49,274 bases of DNA from Kiritimatiellia bacterium (GCA_027858345.1 JAQICX010000032.1:1-49274); one strand, 5' to 3'. Positions 41,328 through 49,274 are shown, numbered from the stretch's first letter. Numbers and translations: made by a program. Notes: generated by a model not told the origin, from the letters alone.

Positions 41328-41803
41328 TTACTGAACGGCTTTTAGGAGGCCGTTGGTATAGTAAAGAATTTGGTATGTGGAACCATTAGAGTTTGTGACA
41401 ACACCAGTGTATCCGCTAATTAATGGTGTCCAATCTCCGGTGCCAAATGTATCTCTGGTATAGATGTTGTTTCCGCCATCTAGATATAGCATTCCCCTAA
41501 GTCTTACAGTGTTGGGCTCGTCGTTTATGGTGTTATATCCAATTGCTATGGAATAATCTGCTGTTGCTTGAGCTGATGCACCAATTGCAATGCCATATGT
41601 TAATGGCATGACATTGGCAAGGTAACCGAGGGCGGTACCTATTTCAGCATCGTAAAGTCTACAGTTACATCAACGTATCCATTGTCTATTGGTTGCCCAT
41701 TTGATTGCAGCAATCTTCCTTGATAGTTTATGAAAGCAGGAATAGCCTCACATAATGTAATGCTTGCAAGTAGTAATGTTATTGTTAGTATTAGGTTCCT
41801 CAT
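41328..41803 (-). pseudogene. secreted YadA-head-like protein, frameshifted
   Basis: Two frames together make one protein. From ATG 41803 comes a signal peptide (MRNLILTITLLLASITLCEA) and PAFINYQGRLLQSNGQPID...VTVDF, a common N-terminus of bacterial surface proteins; it runs into a stop at 41639-41641. Loss of one T in the run at 41654-41656 explains this: in the other frame the text continues YDAEIGTALGYLANV and then MPLTYGIAIGASAQATADYSIAIGYNT down to the stop at 41328. The GIAIG/SIAIG repeats resemble the YadA head beta-roll of trimeric autotransporters, but no membrane anchor follows. It lies 8 bp after the lipoprotein gene. A sequencing error is possible. Confidence 0.65.
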
Positions 41804-41811
41804 TTGTTATC

Positions 41812-42165
41812 TCACTTTTCTTTTATTGTAACCGTCGATTTCTGCTCATGAGAAAAAATAAATCTGCCAAAGCCGTTTTGTTTCAGCATTGCTCCGTATG
41901 ATTTCATCATATTGGTTGTTGAATTAGATGGCAGTTGTATGTATATTTCTGTTTGAGAGTTTGCCCCCATTTTTTTTAGTCTTTTTGGTAACTCTTTGGC
42001 AGGGTAGACGAATCCGTATATCATGAAGGAGTTGTCGTCTAAAATTTCCATTTTTACGGAGTTGTCGGCTCCAACACTTGGTGTTGTTGCACATCCAGTT
42101 ATTATTATTGTTGTTGCCACAATAAGTATGGCACTAATCATTATATTTTTAATTTTTGTTTTCAT
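41812..42165 (-). CDS. small lipoprotein with ExbD/TolR-like periplasmic domain
   Basis: A 117-aa lipoprotein. I choose ATG 42165 because AAGGAA lies just upstream and the signal peptide MKTKIKNIMISAILIVATT then starts cleanly; a frame open to 42198 would add 11 residues. The lipobox is ITGC with Cys25. The mature part (about 45-110: MEILDDNSFMIYG ... LPKRLKKMG ... EIYIQLPSNSTTNMMKSYGAMLKQNG) follows the beta-alpha-beta plan of the ExbD/TolR periplasmic domain, but the ExbD membrane helix is replaced by the lipid anchor. That resemblance is only suggestive. The frameshifted surface protein follows after 8 bp. Confidence 0.6.
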   Translation of the reverse strand: MKTKIKNIMISAILIVATTIIITGCATTPSVGADNSVKMEILDDNSFMIYGFVYPAKELPKRLKKMGANSQTEIYIQLPSNSTTNMMKSYGAMLKQNGFGRFIFSHEQKSTVTIKEK

Positions 42166-42324
42166 ATCGTTCCTTTTTATCTTAGGATTTTCTGTCAAAA
42201 GCTTTATGCTTTTTCAAATCTATTTTTTGTAAATCAACGAGATACAGACTGTTTTTTCTTATTCCTTCAGCGGTTATTAGCTGTTAGGTTTTAGTTATTA
42301 TCAAAGACACTACCGTGAGTAGGT

Positions 42325-42397
42325 AAAGAGCTTTGCTCTTTGTTATCACCTAGGCGTTACCAATCATGGCTCCACGGGGGCAAGCCCCGAGGTGACC
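42325..42397. repeat. triloop palindrome plus 38-bp dispersed repeat, copy 2
   Basis: AAAGAGC-TTT-GCTCTTT at 42325-42341 (same stem as 28758-28774), then the 38-bp block at 42360-42397 identical to 24209-24246. The rest of the gap 42166-42459 shows no gene. Confidence 0.9.
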
Positions 42398-42459
42398 CAA
42401 CCCACTTTCAACTACTATTCTCAACTCTTTTTCTTTATTCAAAATTATATCATTAATCA

Positions 42460-43965
42460 TTATAGTGCGTCTTCTGCTTCATGTATTTTATTAAATACAA
42501 CAGGTAATGCCATTGCTATTCCAAGATATATCATATTTCTAAAAAACATTACAATCTGTAAATCGTAATATGCAATACAAATTTGACTTATAATGAAAGT
42601 TATAACCATTAATGACACAGATTGCTCGTATCGATCTTTCACTTTCCTGTAATCAATTACAGCCTGCGTTATACTTAAACCAAAGAACATCCAAAATATA
42701 ATAAAGCCTGGAAATCCTGTTTTCGTCCAGATCCAATATATACAGTTATGAGGGATGTAGTCCCACAAAGGAAAGTCAATTGCGTCTAGAGGCACTTCGA
42801 TTAGGTACTTTCTACCAAAGCCAAGCCCTAAAGGATTTTGTTCAATTGTTCTTTCCAGGTTATATTTTTCTTTTTCTCTGTACAAGTTTGAAGTGTCTAC
42901 GTCTTCACCTTCACCACTGGCAAAAACACTTTTTATCTGTTGAACCGGCATAGCAATTGAACTTCCGCTATTCCAGAATGCGACGCAATATATTATCATA
43001 AGTACTGATAATGGTGCAGCAATTTTCAGTGCTAAAATTTTAGTTTTCTTGGGTAACAGTGCAAGAACAAAAATAAGACTCAACCCAAATGTACCATAGA
43101 CAATACGTCGTTGGTTTAGCATAAATGACATAAATGTAAATGGACACAACACCAAGGATACCCAGAATTCAGGACCATAATATTTAAGAAGTCCCATGGC
43201 AATTGTAAGAACCAAAATGGTGCTAAAGAAAAGAGAATCTTCGTGTCCGGCAATGCATTCAAGATCGCCAGTGCTAAAATGCAGAAGGTATCCATAGCGA
43301 TAAAAGAATGTCTCAAGTCCTTTAATGTGAATTGATATGATGGCAATCCACATTATAATTTTTACCTGTTCTCTGGTTCTGATGAGTTGAGTAGTGAAAA
43401 AATAGAGTCCACATAGATAATATAGAGCACGTATTTCCCACATTGACGCTTTTACATCTCCTCCCTTGCTCAGACCATAGACAGTATAGAATAGTAACAT
43501 GCCCAAAAAGATGATTGATATACCAAGATTGGGAATTTTTCTTAGTTGTGCATCTCTTGATGTTGCCGCTCGAACGATAAAAATGACTACAGTAAGCCCA
43601 AGTATACACTCAATGGGGTTCATCACAAGTGCAGATATTCCTGTTGGTATATTAAGATTTACGAAAAAAGGGATACGCATTGTGAATGGAATGGGGAGAC
43701 CACGTATATAGAATTGGTCAAATAAAAGAGAGCAGGAAAGCAGTGTGTATATGCAGAAATCTAACCTTTTGGTCAAGATATATACGAATAGAAGAGCAAA
43801 GAATAGTCCTGGTAGCACCAAAACAGCTTTGACATTAATTGCCAAAAGAGCTACTGTAATAAGTGATAAACCTATTGGCAGCATTATGTTAAGGAGGAAC
43901 CAAGGCAGTTTGTCAAGTGCATTCCTATATATTGAATCTATTTTACTTTCAGAAGTCTTTAACAT
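42460..43965 (-). CDS. O-antigen ligase/polymerase-like membrane protein (Wzy/WaaL family)
   Basis: A 501-aa polytopic protein with 11-12 helices. The late extracytoplasmic region NPLGLGFGRKY ... WDYIPHNCIYWIWTKTGFPGFIIF is the hallmark of the PF04932 O-antigen ligase/polymerase family, with the conserved His in PHN. In a wza-wzc context it is most likely the exopolysaccharide polymerase. I take ATG 43965 (AGG 8 nt upstream); a TTG at 43971 would add two residues. It is the last gene of the EPS operon and overlaps the small ORF at 43949-44101. Confidence 0.8.
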   Translation of the reverse strand: MLKTSESKIDSIYRNALDKLPWFLLNIMLPIGLSLITVALLAINVKAVLVLPGLFFALLFVYILTKRLDFCIYTLLSCSLLFDQFYIRGLPIPFTMRIPFFVNLNIPTGISALVMNPIECILGLTVVIFIVRAATSRDAQLRKIPNLGISIIFLGMLLFYTVYGLSKGGDVKASMWEIRALYYLCGLYFFTTQLIRTREQVKIIMWIAIISIHIKGLETFFYRYGYLLHFSTGDLECIAGHEDSLFFSTILVLTIAMGLLKYYGPEFWVSLVLCPFTFMSFMLNQRRIVYGTFGLSLIFVLALLPKKTKILALKIAAPLSVLMIIYCVAFWNSGSSIAMPVQQIKSVFASGEGEDVDTSNLYREKEKYNLERTIEQNPLGLGFGRKYLIEVPLDAIDFPLWDYIPHNCIYWIWTKTGFPGFIIFWMFFGLSITQAVIDYRKVKDRYEQSVSLMVITFIISQICIAYYDLQIVMFFRNMIYLGIAMALPVVFNKIHEAEDAL

Positions 43966-44101
43966 CACCAAAACCTAAAAACTCCAGGCATACCAGGGCT
44001 GTAACATAAATTAGCATAATAAGAATATACATAAATGAAATTCTCTTAACTACGCAGCCTCCAACAACAAAGCCAATCATTATTAGTAAAATAGTTTTCA
44101 T
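43949..44101 (-). CDS. small two-helix membrane peptide (50 aa) in the EPS operon
   Basis: A 50-aa open frame that starts directly after the wzc-like stop (TAA then ATG) and ends inside the first codons of the polymerase gene. The protein is MKTILLIMIGFVVGG, a basic hinge CVVKRISFMY, then a second hydrophobic stretch and an acidic end. The close packing between two EPS genes and the double-helix pattern suggest a real small membrane protein, perhaps tied to the polymerase. I know no family for it, and GGA upstream is a weak ribosome site. Confidence 0.5.
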   Translation of the reverse strand: MKTILLIMIGFVVGGCVVKRISFMYILIMLIYVTALVCLEFLGFGDVKDF

Positions 44102-46465
44102 TTATATCCATTTGTATATCCAAGAAGGAATCCAGAATTCTACATAGTTTGCAATGCAGCCAATAACTTTGTCATGCTGAATTTTTTCTATTCCAGCTTT
44201 TAATGGACCGCGTTTGTTATAGTATAGCTGCATTGTTGCAAAAACACCATCTGTTTCTGGGATTATTGCAACTGAATCTGCATTTGACAAAACATCAGGT
44301 ATTTCAATCAAAGACAAATTATATGATTCTCTAAGTGTTGTAAATAATTCTCGAACCTTGGAACTTTGGAAGATTGAACCCTTGAAGTGTTCAGGGAGTG
44401 ATCCGCGAGGGATAACTGTTAAACTTTCATATTGAGTTTTGTGTGATATTTCTTCCAAAGTTGCATTACCACTTAAGTAATCCATAATACCTTTTTTGTC
44501 ACTAAGGTTAAAGATTGAGGATATTGATTCTTTTGTGTTGTTGCTCATATCGATTAGCACAACCGATTCTTCTGTGTCAAAAGCACTAACAATAGCCAAG
44601 TTGGTCGTGAATACTGTTTTGCCTGTTGAAGGCTTTGCACTTGTGGTTAACCAAATTAAGTTTTCATCATTGTCATAACAGCTGTTTGAATATATATTTG
44701 CAGATCTGAATCTTTCAATATATGCTTGTATGTTTCTGTTTGGGTGGCCTTTACCCATATTTGATAGATCCATCCAGTCTTTTTGGATAATAAGCTGGCT
44801 TAGTCGGGTTGGATCCAATGTGCTTCTATCTTTTTGTATAAAGCTATATTTCTTTTCTTTTCCTGTTTTTGGATCAACTCTAGTTAATTCGTCCTTACTC
44901 TCAACAGGAAGGATAAAGCGTTGTGCTGTAAATGTATCTTTTATACTTCTAAGTGTGCTGAAAGGAAATTTTTTGCACCACTCGGGCATAAGAAGATTTT
45001 TGATATATACTTTTGGAACAGTTCCAATTACAGGTAGTTGTGTGAGTTTTTCAATTTCAGACAATCTCATAATATTTGGATCAAGTATTTCGAACGCAAA
45101 AATCATACCTACACTAACAAAGCCTGCACCCATTATTCCTGCAATCAGAATAAGCAGTCTATTTGGTTTGTATGGACGAAGCGGAACAAGAGGTGGATCA
45201 ATTATTGTAAAACGATTTGACTGTTGTTCCAACTCCACTTCCCTTGATACTTTAGAATGCTGCAGTTTTACCTGAAGTGTTTCATAAATCTCTCTTGCAA
45301 TCTGCTCGTTTTTCTCTAAACTTCTAAGCTCTTTTTGAAGATTTGGAATCTGCTTGATTCTACTTTTTAGTTCATCATTGATTTTCTTGTATTCTCTAAG
45401 TCTCATCTTTAATACTTCAATCTCAATTTTCACATCAGCATGTCTGGCAAGTATTTCCTGATACATTGGAGAACGGACTTGCTTTGTTTCTTGAGCATTG
45501 TTCTCCAGCTTCTCTTTGTCCAGTAATTCCTGAATAAATGCAATTTCTCTTTTAACTTTTAGCACTTCAGGGTGATCTTCTGTTCTTGTTGCCCGAAGAT
45601 TGCCTAGAGTCATCTGCAGTCGTTGATACTGTTCTTTATATGGGGTGTTTTTGTGGAAAAGAGCTTGAGACACAACCATTGGTGACGTGCCTGCAAGTCT
45701 GGATTCCAAAAGTTCTTTATTGAGTTCGGCATCTTTAAGTTCAACTTCAATATCTGTTATTCTTTGGCGCATATTTTCTTGTTCGACGCTTAACGAGTCC
45801 ATACGCGTGATGCTTTCGATGTTGTCAATCTTGAATTGCTGCAGCTCTTCCTCTGCTTCCACTAGCAACTCTTTATATATATCCAGCTGCTTCTGGATAA
45901 ATGTTACTGCTACAGATACCTCGTTTCTGCTTCCATATAAACTTTTTTCAATAAATGCGTTGGATACTGATTCAACAAGTTTTTTTGCAAGCACAGGATC
46001 TTCAGCTGTGCAGCCAATCTGAAAAGAGTCCATGCTTAATGCAAAAATTTGGATATGTTCTCTTATCTTATCAATCAATTTTTCAAGAGCGTATTCATAG
46101 TCTTGCTCGTCTTGTATCTCTTTTTCTAAACCAAGTTCTTCAACGATTTTTAGGATTACAGGTCTGCTGTATATGATTTTCTGGAAAGATGAAAGGCGGT
46201 TCTGATCAGACATAGTTACTGCAGTATCGTATTTTATCAAAGGGTTAAGGATGTCTGTCCGTCCTAAAAGAATCGTTGTCGTAGACATGTATTGTGGTTT
46301 AAGAGCAAATGCAACCAAAAGAGCCAAGGGAGGAATGATAAGAAATGGAATAACAAATTGACGCTTTCTTCTGAAAACAATTTCCAGTAGATATTTTATT
46401 GAAAAGTCGCCAACAATAAAACTTTTCTTTTCTGCTTCTTTTATTCTTTTTGGTATTTGCGGCAT
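44102..46465 (-). CDS. Wzc-like polysaccharide co-polymerase with degenerate kinase domain
   Basis: A 787-aa inner-membrane protein. The Wzz domain spans about 20-460 with helices at about 36-56 and 432-456 and a long periplasmic coiled coil (about 180-400) that sets chain length. The C-terminal 185 residues have a BY-kinase fold, but its motifs are altered: Walker A is KPSTGKT near 611-617, Walker A' is VVLIDMSNN (second Asp lost) and Walker B is LSLIEIPDV (Asp replaced by Glu). The Tyr-rich tail is missing; the protein ends in an aromatic, tryptophan-rich tail. It may therefore not autophosphorylate. It lies between wza and the polymerase. Confidence 0.88.
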   Translation of the reverse strand: MPQIPKRIKEAEKKSFIVGDFSIKYLLEIVFRRKRQFVIPFLIIPPLALLVAFALKPQYMSTTTILLGRTDILNPLIKYDTAVTMSDQNRLSSFQKIIYSRPVILKIVEELGLEKEIQDEQDYEYALEKLIDKIREHIQIFALSMDSFQIGCTAEDPVLAKKLVESVSNAFIEKSLYGSRNEVSVAVTFIQKQLDIYKELLVEAEEELQQFKIDNIESITRMDSLSVEQENMRQRITDIEVELKDAELNKELLESRLAGTSPMVVSQALFHKNTPYKEQYQRLQMTLGNLRATRTEDHPEVLKVKREIAFIQELLDKEKLENNAQETKQVRSPMYQEILARHADVKIEIEVLKMRLREYKKINDELKSRIKQIPNLQKELRSLEKNEQIAREIYETLQVKLQHSKVSREVELEQQSNRFTIIDPPLVPLRPYKPNRLLILIAGIMGAGFVSVGMIFAFEILDPNIMRLSEIEKLTQLPVIGTVPKVYIKNLLMPEWCKKFPFSTLRSIKDTFTAQRFILPVESKDELTRVDPKTGKEKKYSFIQKDRSTLDPTRLSQLIIQKDWMDLSNMGKGHPNRNIQAYIERFRSANIYSNSCYDNDENLIWLTTSAKPSTGKTVFTTNLAIVSAFDTEESVVLIDMSNNTKESISSIFNLSDKKGIMDYLSGNATLEEISHKTQYESLTVIPRGSLPEHFKGSIFQSSKVRELFTTLRESYNLSLIEIPDVLSNADSVAIIPETDGVFATMQLYYNKRGPLKAGIEKIQHDKVIGCIANYVEFWIPSWIYKWI

Positions 46466-46489
46466 TATTATTTAAACTCCATATAAAAA

Positions 46490-47509
46490 TTAGTTTGAGA
46501 TCACATCAGATAATATGAACCAGCTTAGAGCAGGCGAGAGCTGAGTCAGGAAATAGTTAACCTTAGCAATACCTCTTTGGGGAACATAGATAAGGTCTCC
46601 TGCATTGACAATTAAATCATTGTCTATTTTGTTGCCAGCCATAAGTTCTCGGATGTTTACTTCTTCTCTTTGAGGACTTTCTCCCTGATAATCTCTGATA
46701 ATAGTTACGGATTCCAGATTTGCATCATCGGTGTAACCTTGACCAAGCCCCATTGCTCTGACAAGGTTCATATTTTCTCCAAGGCTGAATATGCCGGGTT
46801 TATTAACTTCGCCCATAAGATAGAACGTATGTTCTTGATTTTCTTTTACAAAGACAGTATCACCCGGCAACAAGTCAAGGTTAAGAGTCTGATCGCCGGC
46901 AAGGAGTTGATAGATATCAACATTTATTATTGTTCCACGCCCCCTTAATACCTGACAGCTTCGCAAGTCAGCATTTGGCTGAAATCCTTCTGCTCTTGAG
47001 ATTGCTGAAAGCAAGGTTGGCCGCCCCTTAAAACTGAAAATTCCCGTACGCAACAGTGCACCAAGCACATAAATTTCGTTACCGTTGTATTCAATAACAA
47101 GCACATCAACATTGGGATCAATATAATCAAGTGAAAGTTTTTTTGATATTTTTTTTGCAGCTTCTTCGCGAGTAAGTTTTTCCAGCGAGAGGACGCCAAT
47201 GCCTGGAACTGTTATTTTTCCATCAGGTCCCAGCACATATTTTCTTGCAACTTCAGGGGTGTCGAGGCTGTAGAGCTCAATTATATCACCTGGAGCAAGT
47301 CTGTAATCTGAAGAAATTTCAGCAAGTTTGTTATCAGGGTCTAGAGTTTGAGTTACCGATGTATTGTTACCAACATCAAATGTTGAGATTTCATCCGGTG
47401 CGGGAAGCATCTGTATAGCTGTTTTTTCTTCTTTTTCACTTGTTTTGCAGCCAAACAAACAGATTGCTATTGCAAATAGACACATTAGTTGGTTGTAATT
47501 TTTAATCAT
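46490..47509 (-). CDS. polysaccharide export outer-membrane lipoprotein (Wza family)
   Basis: A 339-aa lipoprotein with lipobox LFGC (Cys21). The Poly_export domain (about 68-150: YRLAPGDIIELYSLDTPEV ... GPDGKITVPGIGVLSLEKLTREE) is followed by two SLBB domains (EIYVLGALLRTGIFSFKG and TFYLMGEVNKPGIFSLGE), each ending in a GD-x-hYVP/GDTVFV block. The C-terminal roughly 25 residues form a likely amphipathic helix. It carries polysaccharide across the outer membrane with the Wzc-like protein as its periplasmic partner. It starts 9 bp after the GH44 gene. Confidence 0.93.
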   Translation of the reverse strand: MIKNYNQLMCLFAIAICLFGCKTSEKEEKTAIQMLPAPDEISTFDVGNNTSVTQTLDPDNKLAEISSDYRLAPGDIIELYSLDTPEVARKYVLGPDGKITVPGIGVLSLEKLTREEAAKKISKKLSLDYIDPNVDVLVIEYNGNEIYVLGALLRTGIFSFKGRPTLLSAISRAEGFQPNADLRSCQVLRGRGTIINVDIYQLLAGDQTLNLDLLPGDTVFVKENQEHTFYLMGEVNKPGIFSLGENMNLVRAMGLGQGYTDDANLESVTIIRDYQGESPQREEVNIRELMAGNKIDNDLIVNAGDLIYVPQRGIAKVNYFLTQLSPALSWFILSDVISN

Positions 47510-47518
47510 AAATTAAGT

Positions 47519-49093
47519 TCACTTTATACTTTTATTAAAGATTATATGATATATCGAACTGGCATCTGCAGTAAGGTTGTATTGTCCATTTGTAAATGCA
47601 CAACCATCCTGAAGCTTTTGCACATCATCACTACCATTGTTGATATAGTATACAATGTTGCTTGAGAATGCAATATTATTAAACAAAAATTTGAAGTTAG
47701 TTTTTGACTCAGACTTGTTAATTGCAATTAGAGAGACATACTCATCATTTTCCGCGGCGTACAATGAAGCTTGATATTTTTCCATGCTCTGTATTTTAGT
47801 TTCCAAAAGAGAGTTTGGGAATTTTGTATGTTTGCCATCAACATTTCGGAACAATCTGAAAGCAAGTTCTGTCTTGGTTTTTGGTGGTGGCCAAGTCCAA
47901 TAGCATGCCAAATCCAGTTTTTGCTCTGCAAATATGCCAAGGCTGTCTGCAAGAGCAATGGCTCCACTCATGTCTGCTTCTGCTCCCCAATTGTATTCAG
48001 TTATTCCAAGTTTTGTTCCAGGGTAATATTCTTCAATCCACTTTTTTGCTCTTGGGATAAGCATTATTCGTGCTTTAATCCAAGATGGATCTTGATAACT
48101 TGCATCATATAGCGAACGTGGTGCCATAACTCTGTCGAGATTAACTGAATAGCTGGCATTGTCACTGAACACATTTTCAGCCTGCGGGTAATAGTGTATG
48201 GTCAGATAATCTAAAAGCTTTTCACCTGTAGATTCTTCATGCAGTCTCATTTGTGTCAAAAACCATGGAATGAAATCATCTCCAAATTGTCTTTTATCAC
48301 TTTGGCGCCTGCTTGAACTATCTTTTGCTGATTTTGTATAAGCAACCCATCCCCAAACGTCAGGTCCGGCAAGTAGTGCCTTTGGTGCAACTTTTTTGAT
48401 TGCCGCTGCAGTGGCTTTGTATTTTCCAATGTATTCTGCATATCCAACAGGTTCAGGATGAACATCTCTATGAGTCTCATGCCATAGCATCGGCTCATTA
48501 TCCATTGCAAATATAATCCTGCCTTGTGCAAGCTCTTCTGGGTACATTTCTGCAATTTTTTCAACCCATTCAGCCACAAATTGTGATCCCACGACAATAG
48601 ATGTTTCGAAAGGAGAATTGCCTGTTACGAAATCACCATTATATTTTATACCATTGCCGGCATCGGGGCGCCACTGATCTGTTTGTTGTTGGTTGCCATA
48701 TTTGCTTACAGAAAATCCGGACGATTTTACATCCTTTGCAACATACCCAATCATTGGAACTGTTATAATGATTTTTGCATTTGCGGCAAAGCTGTTTTTT
48801 ATGAATCGTTGCCACCTTCTAGGACCAACGTCAATATTCTCGAAGAACCAGTCTTTGCCCGTGTTCCATGCATTGCCAAGTTTCCAGTTGTATCTGCTTG
48901 TGGTGTTGCCTCCCCAACGATTAACTGTTGGCGCTAGTGTTTTCAGCGTTTTGCTGGAAGCATCGGCTAACCCAAATATGTCTTCAGAATAAATTTTTGG
49001 CTCTGCTGGTTTGCTGATTTCCCATTCTGATATATCTACAATTTGAGCAGATAAACTTGATGTAATTAACGTTATTAGTAGTATTCTTTTCAT
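47519..49093 (-). CDS. secreted GH44 endo-glucanase/xyloglucanase-like enzyme
   Basis: A 524-aa secreted enzyme with an N-terminal signal peptide (about 1-16) and a single GH44 module: NRWGGNTTSRYNWKLGNAWNTG at 58-79 (the family signature), the general acid/base Glu200 in AMDNEPMLWHE, and the nucleophile Glu366 in GITEYNWGAEAD. A C-terminal beta part (about 430-524) follows, but no carbohydrate-binding module. GH44 enzymes cut beta-1,4-glucan or xyloglucan. It is the first gene of the operon GH44-wza-wzc-wzy, so it may trim an exported beta-glucan instead of digesting food. Confidence 0.88.
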   Translation of the reverse strand: MKRILLITLITSSLSAQIVDISEWEISKPAEPKIYSEDIFGLADASSKTLKTLAPTVNRWGGNTTSRYNWKLGNAWNTGKDWFFENIDVGPRRWQRFIKNSFAANAKIIITVPMIGYVAKDVKSSGFSVSKYGNQQQTDQWRPDAGNGIKYNGDFVTGNSPFETSIVVGSQFVAEWVEKIAEMYPEELAQGRIIFAMDNEPMLWHETHRDVHPEPVGYAEYIGKYKATAAAIKKVAPKALLAGPDVWGWVAYTKSAKDSSSRRQSDKRQFGDDFIPWFLTQMRLHEESTGEKLLDYLTIHYYPQAENVFSDNASYSVNLDRVMAPRSLYDASYQDPSWIKARIMLIPRAKKWIEEYYPGTKLGITEYNWGAEADMSGAIALADSLGIFAEQKLDLACYWTWPPPKTKTELAFRLFRNVDGKHTKFPNSLLETKIQSMEKYQASLYAAENDEYVSLIAINKSESKTNFKFLFNNIAFSSNIVYYINNGSDDVQKLQDGCAFTNGQYNLTADASSIYHIIFNKSIK

Positions 49094-49132
49094 ATTTTCT
49101 CTTTATGTTGTCAATGGTTCTGTCAAAAGTTT

Positions 49133-49208
49133 GCAGGCTGAGCCTGCACCCATTCCGTTATAAATCAGTAGGATACAGATCCCGCCTTGCGGGACTAGCA
49201 AAGCTAGC
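49133..49208. repeat. triloop palindrome and double-hairpin repeat (partner 875-902)
   Basis: GCAGGC-TGA-GCCTGC at 49133-49147, then CCCGC-CTT-GCGGG and CTAGC-AAA-GCTAG at 49181-49207, the same two-hairpin order as 875-902. The remaining bases to the end of the window hold no gene. Confidence 0.85.
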
Positions 49209-49274
49209 TGTCTTATCCCTTTGTTTAACGGGCTGACTCGTAGCGAAGCTTAAGAGAGGCTTTAGCTTGTCTAA

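Noticed and set aside
44730-45275. 181-aa plus-strand open frame
   Set aside because: It is antisense to the wzc-like gene, which has strong domain evidence, and its protein shows no known pattern.

Overview
The window is about 49 kb of AT-rich DNA from a Gram-negative bacterium. The Gram-negative reading rests on a Wza-type outer-membrane export lipoprotein, a beta-barrel of the Gcw_chp type and a meso-diaminopimelate-type MurE. The mix of genes (EfpL, a RAYT transposase with an extra C-terminal domain, GH78 and GH44 glycosidases, PPi-dependent phosphofructokinase, a partial dcw cluster) and the abundance of short palindromic intergenic repeats suggest the PVC superphylum, perhaps Lentisphaerota. 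That placement is an inference, not a proof.

Layout. 1-615: end of an rRNA operon (23S 3' end, octamer-repeat spacer, 5S, terminator). 616-1219: gene-free palindromic repeat patchwork. 1220-8880 (+): plsC-like acyltransferase, nadB, fabF, a small membrane protein, efpL, and a large GT-C-like membrane protein. 8903-12366 (-): a 75-aa HTH-like protein, arnD, yggS, maf, and an outer-membrane barrel protein. 12650-13855 (+): a CNT-family transporter with altered substrate motifs. 14040-21765 (-): a seven-gene division and wall cluster mraZ-rsmH-ftsL-ftsI-murE-murF-mraY, with a clear sigma70-type promoter before mraZ. 22065-23876 (-): GH78 alpha-L-rhamnosidase-like enzyme. 23877-24954: 1.1 kb of repeats. 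24955-33989 (+): smc, two tandem paralogous membrane proteins, a RAYT, and hemW. 34555-39620 (-): rlmN and a sugar ABC importer operon (binding protein and two permeases, no ATPase). 39866-41092 (+): PPi-phosphofructokinase. 41328-42165 (-): a lipoprotein and a frameshifted YadA-head-like secreted protein. 42460-49093 (-): an exopolysaccharide operon GH44 - wza - wzc-like - small membrane ORF - wzy/ligase-like.

How the genes fit together. The dcw genes make UDP-MurNAc-pentapeptide and lipid I and drive septal peptidoglycan synthesis. The EPS operon has export, chain-length and polymerase parts plus a secreted endo-glucanase that probably trims the product. The GH78 and the ABC importer suggest growth on plant or algal sugars.

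Most notable points: (1) the RAYT gene carries two copies of one palindromic element inserted in the same reading frame, and its C-terminus looks like a SLOG/DprA-like domain; (2) intergenic DNA holds about twenty perfect palindromes with exactly 3-nt loops and many different stems; (3) micro-tandem repeats of period 7-8 start within 2-8 nt of five stop codons; (4) FtsI carries an apparent tandem duplication of its pedestal segment; (5) the CNT transporter lacks the canonical nucleoside-binding residues; (6) the MalF-like permease has two membrane insertions. No tRNA gene, CRISPR array or prophage was seen.
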